64,000 bases of DNA, taken from the NCBI GenBank assembly GCA_964006375.1, contig OZ023267.1:27774739-27838738 (forward strand), given 5' to 3'. Positions within the stretch are counted from its first letter, which is position 1. Each line of letters starts with the position of its first letter. Positions 1 to 14,607 of this stretch are shown piece after piece. The position numbers and the translations under genes were made by a program. A model generated the notes under the pieces. That model ran no database searches. It was not told the origin of the DNA and was given only the letters and a program-made list of their open reading frames with translations. The DNA is from Tillus elongatus. Taxonomy: Eukaryota > Arthropoda > Insecta > Coleoptera > Cleridae.

Positions 1-600
1 CCCACTATGACCTGGTTGGATCCTTAAGACGTGCCACTATTATATCTGTAACAATTAGTACAATTCAACTTTTTATAAACCTTCCATTAATTTTTTTCTG
101 ATTCGAATGGATCTAATAAGCTTTTTAATGGACTTGGGACTTTTTCTTTTGGAATTGCTGATCATTTAGAGCCCATTGCAAAGTCTCTCCATCTAGGTAA
201 CACTCATCGCCCAAATAGATTTAGAAGTCCAAAAAACTCACATCCAGCATCTGCACTAAATTGATTGTAGTTGGTTTTAAACAAGTAAATTTAATATTTC
301 TCTTTTCGCATGTTTCAAAACTAATTTTAGGGGATAGGTTATTTCAAATCAATGCAATATCTCCTTCTTGACGTACCCACCACAAAGAAATTGAGTTCTC
401 AACTCGTCTTCAAAACAATTGCATCGATTCAGCCACTTTTCGTGTGAATAAATTTAGCACATTCTAGCCCATTAAGAACCAACGAAAAACAATTGCATCG
501 ATTCAGCCACTTTTCGTGCGAATAAATTTAGCACATTCTAGCCCATTAAGAACCAACGAGGACCATTTATACAATCAGTTCTAAAAACTGTATGGTGTGG
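1..600. other. Unassigned AT-rich DNA with a 72-bp tandem duplication
   Basis: No gene was recognised here. From about 413 to 558 a segment of about 72 bp occurs twice head to tail; it begins AACAATTGCATCGATTCAGC and the two copies differ by very few bases. The nature of the flanking DNA is unknown. It may be old retroelement sequence. Confidence 0.5.
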
Positions 601-873
601 TAACAAAGTGCCTGTCACTTTGCCACAAAACTTCATCGACGTAGTATGCAGTCTATGTATTAAATTCGCATTTTACAAATTTTCTGATTATTTACCGGAT
701 TATCAGATGCATTGGTTTCATTATATGTTCTCTAGGGGGATATTAGCTAACTCTATTTTGAGATCCTTAATGACTCCAACTAAGATACTGCCCCCCTTTC
801 TTGACAGACAATATCGGGTGATCACGATCAGAGCCTGGAACATTGCCCTTAAACGTAGCTACTGTAACAGTCT

Positions 874-1310
<437 letters not shown>

Positions 1311-1801
1311 TTTAATTATCTATTATTATTATTATTTTCATTATTATTATTATTAATATCATCGACTTTATCCTGAAGGGCTTTCACACTCCCTTAAAGG
1401 GAAACATTCACTCATCCCAGGTATATCAGATACCAAAGGGACTGAGCTCAGATGGAGCCCTTTCTAAGTTATCTGGCCCTGAACGACAACGCAACGCATC
1501 TTCATTTCCCAGGAATCTCCGCACGGTGTGGGCAGTTGCAAGTAGTACCGCCTTCTGCATAACCCTATAAAGATGCTCTCTAGGATCCAATATTTTAATG
1601 TTCTCTCGAAGATTCTTAGGAACCCCACCAGTTGACGACATGACTATCACTCGGACACTATCTGCCCTTTACTGTCTCTTTACTTGTATCTTGATGTCTC
1701 TGTTCTTAATGATCTTCTCGTTGTACTTCATCTCTAGATTATTAGTATTTGGAATCGCCACATCACTTAGCGTCACTTGGTTGCAGGACTTATACACTAT
1801 T

Positions 1802-1931
1802 AGTGAATTTTCGTAGAAAAAATTCACTAATGGGGAGATCCCACACTTTTGAATTTTGAAAAAATTTTTGCAAATGAGCGCGATCTAGGACCCCTAGAAC
1901 CCATATCCGGGGTCAGTTTCATATTTTATAT

Positions 1932-2027
<96 letters not shown>

Positions 2028-2923
2028 CACACCGATAACTCAAAAAATAATAGGCCGATTTTGATAAAATTTGGTACGTACCTTTCTTTTGTAAATGGCT
2101 TGGATAAGTTTGTTAGTCAGGAAAATCGGATGAGGTTTTCCGGGAAAATTTTGAGTTTTCATTCGAAAAAAATTCTTATCTCAAAAAGTAATAAGCCGAT
2201 TTCAATAAAATTTCGCGTGTACCTTCCTTTTGTAAATGGCTTTGACAAGTTTGTTAGTCAGGAAAATCGAATGAGGTTTTCCGGGAAAATTTTGAGTTTT
2301 CATTCGAAAAAAATTCTTATCTCAAAAAGTAATAAGCCGATTTTAATAAAATTTGTCGTGTACCTTCCTTTTGTAAATTGCCTTGACAAGTTCGTTAGTC
2401 AGGAAAATCGGATGAGGTTTTCCGGAAAAATTTTGAGTTTTCATTCGAAAAAAATTCTTTTCTCAAAAAGTAATAAGCCGATTTTAATAAAATTTGGCAT
2501 GTACCTTCTTTTTGTAAATCGCTTTGACAAGTTTGTTAGTCAGGAAAATCGGACGAGGTTTTCCGGGAAAATTTTGACTTTTCATTTGAAAAAATTTTTT
2601 ATCTCAAAGAATAATGGGCAGATTTTGATATAATTTAGCATGTACCTTCCTTTTGTAAATGGCTTTGACAAGTTCGTTAATCAGAAAAATCGGACGAGGT
2701 TTTCCGAAAAAATTTTGAGTTTTCATTTGAAAAAAATTTTTATCTTAAAAAATAAAAAATCTATGATAACCAAATTTGGTAGGTAGGTTTACGATATAAA
2801 AAGTAAAGTATACACCAAAATTTAGATTTCCATGTTACATGAAAAAAAAGTTATAATAAAATATTTTGTGCCAGATCATTTCTATGAAAATTCACTACCA
2901 TAACGCACTTGCTGCGTCCCGAG
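1802..2923 (-). mobile_element. HINE/DINE-1-like element copy M1 with five tandem internal units
   Basis: The 3' end, at 1802, is the hairpin AGTGAATTTT..AAAATTCACT. The 5' end, at 2923, is CTCGGGACGCAGCAAGTGCG followed by the subterminal repeat TAGTGAATTTTC. A (TA)n tract lies at 1933-2022. Between 2040 and 2740 a unit of about 155 bp is repeated roughly five times; each translates to a variant of [16 protein letters not shown], so a 203-codon ORF results by chance from repetition. The element sits inside the R2-type LINE, whose DVAIPNTNNLE region resumes beyond 1800. Confidence 0.75.
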
Positions 2924-3206
2924 TTTGTATTATATCTGGCCTGTGCAACTCGTTGATCTGTGAGGACAATCCGATCCCAGTACAACCTGTATCCTGAGTT
3001 CTCTAGAACAGGCTCAGGGGCGTATCTATAGTAGGGCACCTTACTAAGATTTAAAAGTCCCAGTTTCAGTGCCAGTTTTTGATGAAGTATTTTAGAAACT
3101 GCGTCGTGCCTCTCTTTATACTCTGTTGCAGCAAACGCTTGGCATCCTCCGGTGACGTGCTGGATAGTCTCGGATGAATGACACCCAAATCTACATTTGT
3201 CATTTT

Positions 3207-3358
<152 letters not shown>

Positions 3359-3732
3359 TTCAGGTAGTTTCTTGTTGGGATGACCTGCAAAATGACCGGC
3401 CAAGACCCCTCTGTCTCTGGAACCATCTGTCCGGACATTAACCAGTAGTACGACGACAGTTTGTCGACATGTGGCTGGGTGGCCTCATTCAGATGTAGCC
3501 CATGGAGAAGCTTCTGCATCCAAGATTGCAGCTTGTCCTGATCAGTCCGATGGTGACTTTGTATTTCACTTTCTATTAATTGTAGCGGTGTTGATTCATC
3601 TGCCTCGCATGGCATGGTATAGTTCAGAACTAAGCGCCTGCTGATGGAAATATGTACGCAGGTTCGCTATCTGCTGGTCCAACTGTTTACCAATATCCAA
3701 CACCCATCTTCCAATTTGGTATGTAGGTAGGG

Positions 3733-3796
3733 TTTTTTTTTTTGTTCCCTCAGGGCTCGTCCGCGGCCTTGCCGCCTCGATAGCACCGCAACCGTA
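3733..3796 (-). mobile_element. Very short poly(A)-tailed retro-insertion
   Basis: On the minus strand about 50 nt of GC-rich sequence (core GGCGGCAAGGCCGCGGACGA) ends in about 12 A residues. Both sides carry the same 12 bp, GTAGGTAGGGTT. This is the structure of a LINE-mobilised insertion with a target-site duplication. It interrupts the R2-type LINE. A related GC core (GGCGGCAAAGCCGCGGGCGA) occurs near 60183-60208. Confidence 0.6.
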
Positions 3797-4145
3797 GGTA
3801 GGGTTACTCGCTCGATATCACTACGGGGGTGATGCTTTTTGAATTTTGTTAGGAGTATTCACACCTTCCGTTGTACATTTTCGATGTCCGTTTTACTCCA
3901 GTTCACAATCTCAAATGAGTAGCTAAGCGCAGAACATGCATATGTATTCAGAGCTTTAGTCAGGTTCGTGCTGTTAAGATGTGATCGCACCACCTGCTTT
4001 ACTCGTTTCGTATATTTATTTGTCAGGGTGTTCTTTATCACCGAATGGTTTATTTTCCTCGCTTGCTGTATTCCCGGTATTTATAACACATATTTACATC
4101 CATCGAGGCAATTTGCTGGCCGTTCTGCATTTTATATACACCTTA

Positions 4146-4264
<119 letters not shown>

Positions 4265-5029
4265 GTTTATTGATATTAATCTTACAGTGCATCATTTAGC
4301 AAATAAGTTTTAAATTTGTGCTGGTCCAGGATGCAATTTTCATAGGTCGTGTCCAAACGGTAGTAACAAAACTTCCAGGACATTGACAAATTAAATTTTG
4401 ACATGATAAAAATCGTGATTTTTATTCCACCATTTACTTACTCCATATTCAATTCTAACCGTTAGTATTACTTCCAGAGAAACACACACTTTTAGCACCG
4501 ATTATTTGCTTAAGTTTTTTCTTTTTTTTTCTTGTAATATTAAAAAAACAAAAAAAAACAGACTGCTAATTTGAAACAGAATAAGTCAGTCATCCACTGC
4601 GACGAAAATTCCAACATCTTGGCAAGGTGTTGAACAAATACCTACTCCTAATGTTCATTGAAAACTCTCTCTCCACGATTTTCCTCGATTTCTACAGTCT
4701 AAGTTTGTTCTTCAAGAGTCTGATAGGAATTCCGCATGGTTTAGCACCTCGTCTTTGGCCCAATCGCGTTTTTGGAACGTCATTTGACTGCATTGTTTAT
4801 AATTAGGATAAATCTCATAAATTCTAGCCTTACTGGTACCATATTTTTTGGAGCATAATCGATTTTCATTAAATTTAAAAGTAACAAAAACAAATGTTAG
4901 TTAACACCGATCAATATTAGAAGACTGGTATATGAACCAGTTAAAATATTGAACAACATCTGAATATCATTTTATTGTGGTAAATTTGTCTCACTACAGA
5001 ATCACAGACAATGTCACGCTATTTTGATG
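4265..5029. other. No gene seen
   Basis: AT-rich sequence without a convincing reading frame, splice-flanked exon or recognised repeat. A T/C-rich run followed by an A-rich run lies around 4516-4560. Confidence 0.4.
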
Positions 5030-5262
5030 TTAATTGAGCGGGGCGCCTCCGTGGCCGTGCGGGAAAGTCGATTCAGACTTTCCAATACGAACTCGGGGGA
5101 CGACGGTTCGAGACTCACCGGTGGCGGATGATTTTTCAAATCACTGTCGTCGTTGAGATCGAGCTCAAGGTGGAGGGTAGGTTAGTTTAGATGAGCAAAA
5201 ATGGTCAGCAATGGCCTAATTGCCAGTAAGCATCTTATCTTTACCTTTTTAATTGAGCGGGG
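5030..5262 (+). mobile_element. tRNA-derived SINE with 14-bp target-site duplication
   Basis: The 14-mer TTAATTGAGCGGGG occurs at 5030-5043 and again at 5249-5262. Between the copies lies a tRNA-like head with an A-box-like GTGGCCGTGCGG and a B-box-like GGTTCGAGACTC, then a short body. The intact duplication indicates a fairly recent insertion. The head resembles a tRNA with a long variable arm (Leu/Ser type), but this is inference. Confidence 0.75.
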
Positions 5263-5689
5263 AAACTAACAACAAAAAAACTGCTGCCTAGATTTGTTAA
5301 CAGTTTCTTATTTCATTAGGTCAATACAATAAATAAAACAGTCACAAACAACGATTTAGAATTAGGTAAGTGGCATATTGTTTTTAATAGAAAGTTTGAA
5401 AGCAAATAAAATCACCAAACTAACAGAATCATCCATGACAGCTTGGTCCTTTGTGACGTCTAGACAAGTCATTTGCCATTTGAGTGTATAAACAACATTA
5501 GATATTTTTTTCTGTGCGGTTTACGGTAATTGGATAGACAGTCGTCAATTGCTTGATTTGTCTCACTAACGCCACATTGTATCGCTACCATTTTTCGTAC
5601 ATCTACCAAAATTTTTTCATTCTTTTTTTTTTTGGAACTGGGAGCGGAGAATCCATTATGGACCCACTCAATCACACACCATGGTGTGC

Positions 5690-6060
5690 GATATTTAGGT
5701 ATTGTGGGACCCGCATCCACAAAGCCCACCTCCCTGGTGCACAACAACTTGGTCCATACCACCGCCGGAAAGATTCACACACGACATTTGGATTTTGAAT
5801 GTTTCTATTATGTTAGGCCGCATGGGCATTAGATAGTCAGGATAAGATTGGACGCCTATCCCTATAAGTGGAAGTCGCTCGTCGTAGTCGGTGGCACGCG
5901 GAAGAACATTTGCATAAAAGCCGGCTTTGGTGAACTGAGTGGTAGATAGTCGAGTTATAAACTCAAGTATTGAGGCCATTCTCAATCAGAGTGAATCTGA
6001 CTTTCTGAGAAACCATGGCGCTCCAGTAACCATTCTCAGAATTGTATTCTGGACGATTGA
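5690..6060 (-). pseudogene. Jockey-type LINE C-terminal fragment
   Basis: On the minus strand the piece QNTILRMVTGAPWFLRKSD is recognisable as the end of a Jockey-superfamily reverse transcriptase. The family pattern is close to NKVLRxITxAPWFxRN. The next residues continue in a shifted frame (LEFITRLSTTQFTKAGFYAN). The fragment is short and frameshifted. The DNA from 5460 to 5690 may be more of the same element but is not recognisable. Confidence 0.5.
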
Positions 6061-6124
6061 AGGGTACTGATATGTGCATCGGCCGCGATGGCCCACGCGA
6101 AAGCTTTATTTTTTATATTTTTAT

Positions 6125-6937
6125 ATTTATTTAAACAACACACCACGAGGGCTTACAGCCTAAATACTATCGTACCGTGGGTGTCGACAAGGAGGAAAGA
6201 GGCAACTTGTTAATTTTGGACTTGAAGGTTTGTAGGTTCGGGGGAGAAGGAAAAACATGTGCCGGCAAGGAATTCCACAACTTGGAAAGGGTGCATTCGC
6301 TATGTTCCCCTGGTAGATCTGTTGGGGGCAGCAGGTGGAGGAACTATGGAAGAAAGCTCCTCTGAGCAGTGCCCGTGCAGATATCTATAAAAGAGAGAGA
6401 GAGGTCACCAACGCCACGTCGGTGGGCAAGGGATGGCAGCCTTTGGGTGAAGGTAGGGTCACCGATGAGACGTATAGCTCTCTTCTGAATAGAGTCCAGG
6501 ATAGCGAGTGTAAAACCGGCAGCGGTACCCCAGATGTGGGAGCAGTATTCAAGGTTTGGTCTTATTTGTAAAGTATATAAGGTATAGAGATTAGCTGGTG
6601 AAAAGCATTTGCGAGCCCGGAAGAGGAAACCTAATTTCTTAGCAGCCGCTTCTGAAATTGATGTGACATGTTGGTGCCAATTGAGATTTCGATCCACAGA
6701 AATGCCAACAAGTGAAAAGGACTCATTACTTTGATTAACTTGGTTGTTTATTGTGATAGGTCTAGGGCCGGTGTATCTCTTATGAGAAAGAAAGCAAGAC
6801 TGTGATTTGGTGGGGTTGAATTGTACAAGATTTCTACTTCCCCAGTCTAATATTTTTTGGAGATCCGCAGAGACAGAACCCTCCATGAGTCTGCGATCCT
6901 CATCTAATTGGGCTAAAGAGACAGGTTTAGAATAGCT
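6125..6937 (-). pseudogene. Jockey-like LINE family A, copy 1 (3' part)
   Basis: Same family as the long copy at 21112-23575. Residues from MEGSVSADLQKILDWGS through the LNWHQHVTSI and PNLEYCSHIWG motifs to LPSLAHRRGVGDLSL are intact over 180 codons, after which the frame shifts. The 3' end CCACGAGGGCTTACAGCC is shared with the other copies. The 5' part of the element (endonuclease and most of the RT) is missing. Confidence 0.8.
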
Positions 6938-7080
6938 GCATAGGTCAAGGCTGGCCGGATCATGACTTTGTACACGAGAAGTTTTTTGTTCATGGAGAAT
7001 TTGGAGTTTGTGTTGAGAAGTGGAAAGAACTTCCGAGATGAACAGCGAAGCTTTCTGTCAAGCATGTACATAGGCTACCG
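6938..7080 (-). pseudogene. Small Jockey-type LINE fragment
   Basis: The minus-strand peptide MNKKLLVYKVMIRPALTYAA matches the YKxxIRPxLTYA motif just after the RT domain of Jockey-type LINEs. It abuts family-A copy 1 but belongs to a different element. Confidence 0.5.
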
Positions 7081-7599
7081 TCACATGCCATGCTTTACAT
7101 TGCTAGCATTGGCGGTCGTTAGTGCTACCATCTATCGAAATCATATATTACTAACATAATATCTGTTAAATTGAAGGCAGAATCATCCGATATGTTTTTC
7201 GGTCATGTGGGACAACTCGCTTCTTTGTAAACACGACTAGGCCGGCTGACAGTGCGTAATATAAATACATTGTCCATTTATGACCTAAATAGTTCAAATC
7301 AATATCGATATCGATTCAACTCCACATAATATTCAATCTCCGCATATTATTTTATTTTCCTATGCAACTGTTAATATACCGCTTTGATTTACGTGTTGCC
7401 TACAAAAGCATGGGGAGGTATTTTAAATCAGGATATTTATTATAAATTTTATAATCGGTTCTAAACAGTCTTACGATTCTTGTGACTGTGATATTAGTTA
7501 AAAAAAAATTCGGGATGCAGCAAGTTTGTTATAATAGTGAATTTTTAGTGGAACTTTACACTATTAGTACGGCGTACTAAAAGTAATACCTTTAATTTA

Positions 7600-8700
<1,101 letters not shown>

Positions 8701-8732
8701 GGAGAGTTTGCTGACCTGACTATGTCGTAAAA

Positions 8733-10257
<1,525 letters not shown>

Positions 10258-10590
10258 AAAAAAAAACACGTAGTTCCGAGTCGCGACCGTTTTCCTGAGG
10301 AGACAGAAGGTTCGTTAAACACGGAGTAGATATTGAAATTTAAAATCTTAGTTTCATCCCGTATTTGACAAAGCTGAGAACTTTAGCGAAACTGAAGTTA
10401 TGCGTTCAATAAAATAGTGTAAATTAGTTTGTTTATTTATCTAAGTATATAAAAGGTTTGTTTAATTTCACTAAAAGTATTCAATCATTTCTAAAAATTA
10501 AACAAGTCTTCAAGCAGCTACATTGTTCATTTCTTATTTATTTAAATAACTATAACTATATTCTATCATTTAGTAACCAATTTTTTTCAG

Positions 10591-10699
10591 ATATCTGTAA
10601 CAGCATCAGATATTGTGTTAGCATATGTTGCTGGTTTAGTACTCAGCCAAACTTTTGAAGCGCCTATTATTGGACTAGAGAAAATAATTCTAGGCAGAG
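10591..10699 (+). CDS. Nose resistant to fluoxetine-6-like acyltransferase, penultimate exon
   Basis: An exon of 109 nt is bounded by TTTTTTTCAG and GTAAGT. Only one frame is open, starting in phase 0 and leaving one base. Its 36 residues include DIVLAYVAGLVLSQ and TFEAPIIGLEKIILG. That matches the last transmembrane helix and the FExPxxGLEKxxL ending of the acyltransferase-3 domain in the NRF-6/drop-dead family. These are multi-pass membrane proteins implicated in moving lipids or drugs across epithelia. Upstream exons were not found in the window and should lie to the left. The product name rests on this C-terminal motif, so the family is likely but the exact orthologue is open. Confidence 0.75.
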
Positions 10700-10809
10700 G
10701 TAAGTGGAAATAAATATTATTTTTGACAATATAAATCAAAAAGACGCGAGGTAACTTTTCAATTTATAAGCTCCATTGTTAGCTGGACAAAAAACCTTTT
10801 TGGTGTAGT

Positions 10810-10934
10810 TATTTGAAATGTTTAGAAAATCATACGCTAATTTTCTTAGGGCACGCGCGGTTAAGTTCATCGATACTGTTGTAACAGGACCCTTGTCCTT
10901 AAGAGTTATCCGTTTCTAATTTTGATACTACCAA
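10810..10934 (+). repeat. 125-bp direct repeat, left copy
   Basis: Begins TATTTGAAATG and ends GATACTACCAA. The same 125 bp recur at 14483-14607 with about 10% mismatches and no length difference. The two copies exactly bracket the LINE and its (TA)n tail. Confidence 0.8.
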
Positions 10935-10994
10935 ATCTATATGCGACAGAAATGAATAAAACCTTAAAAGCTCAAAGCACAGAAGAAGATAATA

Positions 10995-13076
10995 CAGTGC
11001 TTTCATTTCAAAATTAGCCACCCCTAATAATTTCTTTATCAAGGAAATCTGGGTCAAAAAACAAACAGGTCAATTGGGGTTTCGAGGAGCACGCTCAAAA
11101 ACAGTATGTTTGGAATTTTAAATGACACCCCCTAGCTTGAGATACATTGTTTTAAAGGTATTTAAAATCCTAATCCAACGGCGTTTACGAAATCTAAATC
11201 CACCGCCAACTTTTTAATTTAGAAGAAGAAAACCTCATCAAATTCGGAATATTTAAAAAATATATATTTAATAGTTTAAGACAAAAACCTACTTTATTAA
11301 GTGCTCAATGTGGCATCCGTTGTTAGCTAAACAATAAAATAGTCGATCGACGAATTCTCGTTTAACGTTTTGAAATGTTTCTGTATTAATTTGTCGGCAA
11401 GGTGGGTGATCCTATCTTTTAGAACTTGAATATTCCCTGGTGGAGAATTATGGTACACAACTGATTTTAAACAACCCCAAAGGAAGAAGTCCAGTGGTGT
11501 TAAGTCCGGAGATCTAGCGGGCCATTCCAGGGCGCCTCCTCTGCCAATCCATTTGTCGGGAAATCGTTGATTAAGCCACTCGCGAACACGTAAGGCATAG
11601 TGTGGTGGTGCACCGTCCTGTTGATAGTGCAAATTTTGTTCATCCAGCAGTGGGTTGCCTTCTTCATTAAGTTGGTTTTCTAAGGACTCTGTTATGAGTG
11701 GGTCAATATAATTTTCCAAAAAATTTAAATACAAATCACCAGTTAAATTTTCTTCAACAAACAAAGGGCCTATTATTTCATTTCCAAGAATTCCCGCCCA
11801 GACATTAATTTTTTGTGGAAACTGTGTATGACCCTCTACGAACGCTCGTGGATTTTGATTATCCCAATATCTACAGTTGTGTTTATTAACAAGACCATTT
11901 CGAAAGAACGTTGATTCATCACTAAAGCAAATATTCTTTACCAAATCGCCTATCGTCTTGAATTCTGGCAGTCATTATTTCACAGAATTGATTTTCTATC
12001 ATAATCATCCTCGCCGAGTTCATGGAGAATGGTAAATTTATAAGGAAAGAACTTGTAAAGTTTTAAAACTTTATGTATGGAACCGACGGAAATATTCGTT
12101 AATGCAGCGACTTTTGGAATTGAAGTTGTAAGTTCAGCGGCAAAACATCCTAAAATCTCAACTTGTGCACCTTCGTTAAGAACTCGTAGTTGCTTATTTG
12201 CTTTGTTACATAATGAACCACTTTCTTCAAATTCTCGTGCAAGACTTAGCACATATTGGTGTCCCACCTTTTTTTCAGGATGCCTTCTGAGCACCATACA
12301 AGTAAATTATTTCAACTCTTTCTTGTGTAGTGTAAACCATGATTGTTAGTTTTATTTAAATTGAATATTTTAAATTGAAATGATGTAAAGGAGTTTAAAG
12401 TTTTCAAAATTTAAAAATTTAATCACAACAGACTCGGTTTTAACTCGTTGCAGTCGTCAAGAAATCGAACACTAAATACGAATAAGTAACAAAGTTATCA
12501 AGAAAGTAAAACTGGCTCATTTTATCTGAAATTTATCGTTAATTTAGACCTGGGCGTTATCGTTCCCACATCACTTCGTACCAGGAAAATTGATAGCCGT
12601 AAATGGCACCGGGGAGCTAAATTTGCAACAACATTACGCTTAGAAAAGAACTGATAAAAACAATTCAAACAAATAATTCGACAGTCGACTATTTTATTAT
12701 TTAGCTAACAACGAGGGCACTTTGAGCACTTAATAAAGTAGGTTTTCGTCTTAAACTATTAAATATATTTTTTTAAATATTCCGAATTTGATGACGTTTT
12801 TTTCTTCTAAATTCAAAAGTTGGCTGTGGATTCCAATTTCGAGAACGACGTTCGATTAAGATTTTAAATACCTTTAAAATGATGTATTTCAAGCTAGGGG
12901 ATGTCATTTAAATTTATAAAGTTGGGGTGGCTGGGACTTAGGGGGTGAAAAGTAAAATTCCGAAAATACTGTTTTTGAACGTGCCCCTCGAAATCCCAAT
13001 TGACTTGTTTTTTTTTAACGAGATTTCTTTGATAAAGAAATTATTAAGGGTGGCTAGTTTTGAAATGAAAGCACTG
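10995..13076 (-). mobile_element. Complete mariner-like transposon with long inverted repeats
   Basis: The element runs from CAGTGCTTTCATTTC to GAAATGAAAGCACTG and is flanked by TA on each side (10993-10994 and 13077-13078), the expected Tc1/mariner target duplication. Inverted repeats are very long: about 360 bp on the left (10995-11357) and 395 bp on the right (12680-13076), which carries an extra block of about 45 bp. The left repeat includes the 3' end of the transposase gene. It was inserted into a LINE whose sequence continues on both sides. Confidence 0.85.
11327..12340 (-). pseudogene. DD41D mariner-like transposase, frameshifted
   Basis: Starts with ATG at 12340 (MVYTTQERVEIIYLYG). 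A frameshift lies near 12290 and another around 11945-11979. An N-terminal helix-turn-helix region (IPKVAALTNISVGSIHKVL) precedes the catalytic part. Catalytic aspartates are seen in CFSDES, in YQQDGAPPH and in SPDLTPLDFFLWG. The spacing between the second and third aspartate counts to 41 residues, so it belongs with DD41D elements rather than classic DD34D mariner. Total length is about 338 codons, normal for the family. Inactive because of the frameshifts. Confidence 0.85.
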
Positions 13077-14416
13077 TATAAATGAACAATGGAAGCAAAT
13101 AAAAGAATGTATAAACAAGACATCGAAAGAACATATGGGGATAAAAGGAAAGAAGCATAATAAATGTTGGTGGAATGCACAATCCCAAGAAACCATAGAA
13201 ATTAAATAAGACTACAGAAGAAAATGGCTAGCAACGAATAATCCAACCCATTGGAAATAATATGATAAAAAAAGAAAGGAATGCAGTAAAATAATTATAA
13301 AAGTGAAGAGACAGTGGATTAAGAGTGAGATAAAAGAAGTTGAAGAAGAGAGAAAAAACAGAAACACAAGAAAATACTATCAAAAAATTAATGAACAAAA
13401 GAAAGTACGCAAACCAAGGGCAAGGCATATAAGAAACAAGGATGGAAGATATGCTCAAAATGAAGAGGAATTTAAGAAAATATGGAAAGAGCACTTTTCG
13501 GGACTGTTAAATGAAAAGGGAATACCAAACCTCACGGAAGAATGCAACGCAAATAATAGCATACGCTGACGATGTAATGATAATATCCAGACAACGACAA
13601 TTGATGATTACAGCATTAGAAGAAATAGAGGAAGAGGGCAAGAAAATAGGATTGAAGGTCATCAGAGAAAAAACGAAGATTATGGCATGCGGTAAAAACA
13701 CTCGAAAACATAAAATAAGATTAAATAACTATGAATACGAAGTAGTAAAAAGTTTTAAGTATCTGGGAACCACGATAACCAATTCAGCAGATAGAAACAC
13801 TGAAATAAAGGAGAAATAGAGCATTTCACGCCCCAAAGAAGATACTAAAAAGTAATGCATTGGCCAAGCGAACAAAGATAAACATATATAAGACAATGAT
13901 AAGACCGATTATGACAAATGCTGGTGAAACCTTGACAATGACGAAGAAAGAAGAAAGCGAAATAAGAGTAACAGAGAGAAAAATTATGAGAGCGATACTC
14001 GGACCCATAAAGTGAGTGAGACTGAGTACCGAAAAAGCATGAACCAAGAAATAAGAGATGAAATGAGTTAAGATTATATCATATCTTGCATAAAAGCGCA
14101 GAGAGTAGATGGCTGGGTCATGTATGGAGATCGGGACATGCATCAACAATAAGATCGATAACTGAATGGAAGCCCGCTGGAAGAAGAAGGAAAGGAAGAC
14201 CTAGAAGTACGTGGATATATAAAGTGAAGAAGAATCTGAGAAAAGCAGGAATCAAGGAATGGGAGAGACATACAAGCGATAAAAAACAGTGGAAAGAAAT
14301 AGTGGAAAAAGTGAAACAGCTCGCACATACAGAGAAGTAAATGGAGGGAGTGATTCACCCTATCACACGAATCGTGAAGGATTCAAATATGAAGCGGCCA
14401 GACTCCACGGGAGTGT

Positions 14417-14419
<3 letters not shown>

Positions 14420-14485
<66 letters not shown>
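14420..14485. repeat. (TA)n at the 3' end of the LINE
   Basis: About 33 TA units between the LINE end and the right 125-bp direct repeat. The position suggests an expanded LINE tail. Confidence 0.85.
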
Positions 14486-14488
<3 letters not shown>

Positions 14489-14607
14489 AAATGTCTCGAA
14501 AGTCCTACGCTAATTTTCTTGGGGCATGCGCGGTTAAGTTCATCGATACTATTGTAACAGTGCCCTTGTACTCAAGAGTTATCCGTATCTAATTTTTATA
14601 CTACCAA
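14483..14607 (+). repeat. 125-bp direct repeat, right copy
   Basis: Partner of 10810-10934. Both copies contain TACGCTAATTTTCTT and GCGCGGTTAAGTTCATCGAT. They share a short open frame by common descent, not because it codes for anything recognised. Confidence 0.8.

Larger units (their letters stand above)
10935..14420 (+). pseudogene. LINE endonuclease/RT remnant with internal deletion, host of a mariner
   Basis: Interrupted by the mariner at 10995-13076. Recognisable parts are EQWKQIKECINKT and the region around RARHIRNKDGRY, then after a deletion AYADDVMIISR (the catalytic YADD box), KSFKYLGTTIT, IYKTMIRPIMTNAGETL, RWLGHVWRSG and GRRRKGRPRSTW. This order is that of the RT and C-terminal region of an endonuclease/reverse-transcriptase LINE. 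The DNA between the endonuclease linker and the YADD box is missing. Frames shift several times, so the copy is inactive. The clade is uncertain (RTE-, I- or CR1-like). Confidence 0.7.

Noticed and set aside
2022..2633. 203-codon repeat protein ([16 protein letters not shown] units)
   Set aside because: It coincides with tandem duplication of non-coding HINE sequence; single copies in other HINEs do not keep the frame.
10993..13078. Two separate half-mariners
   Set aside because: Matching inverted arms, TA on both sides and LINE sequence continuing across show one complete insertion.
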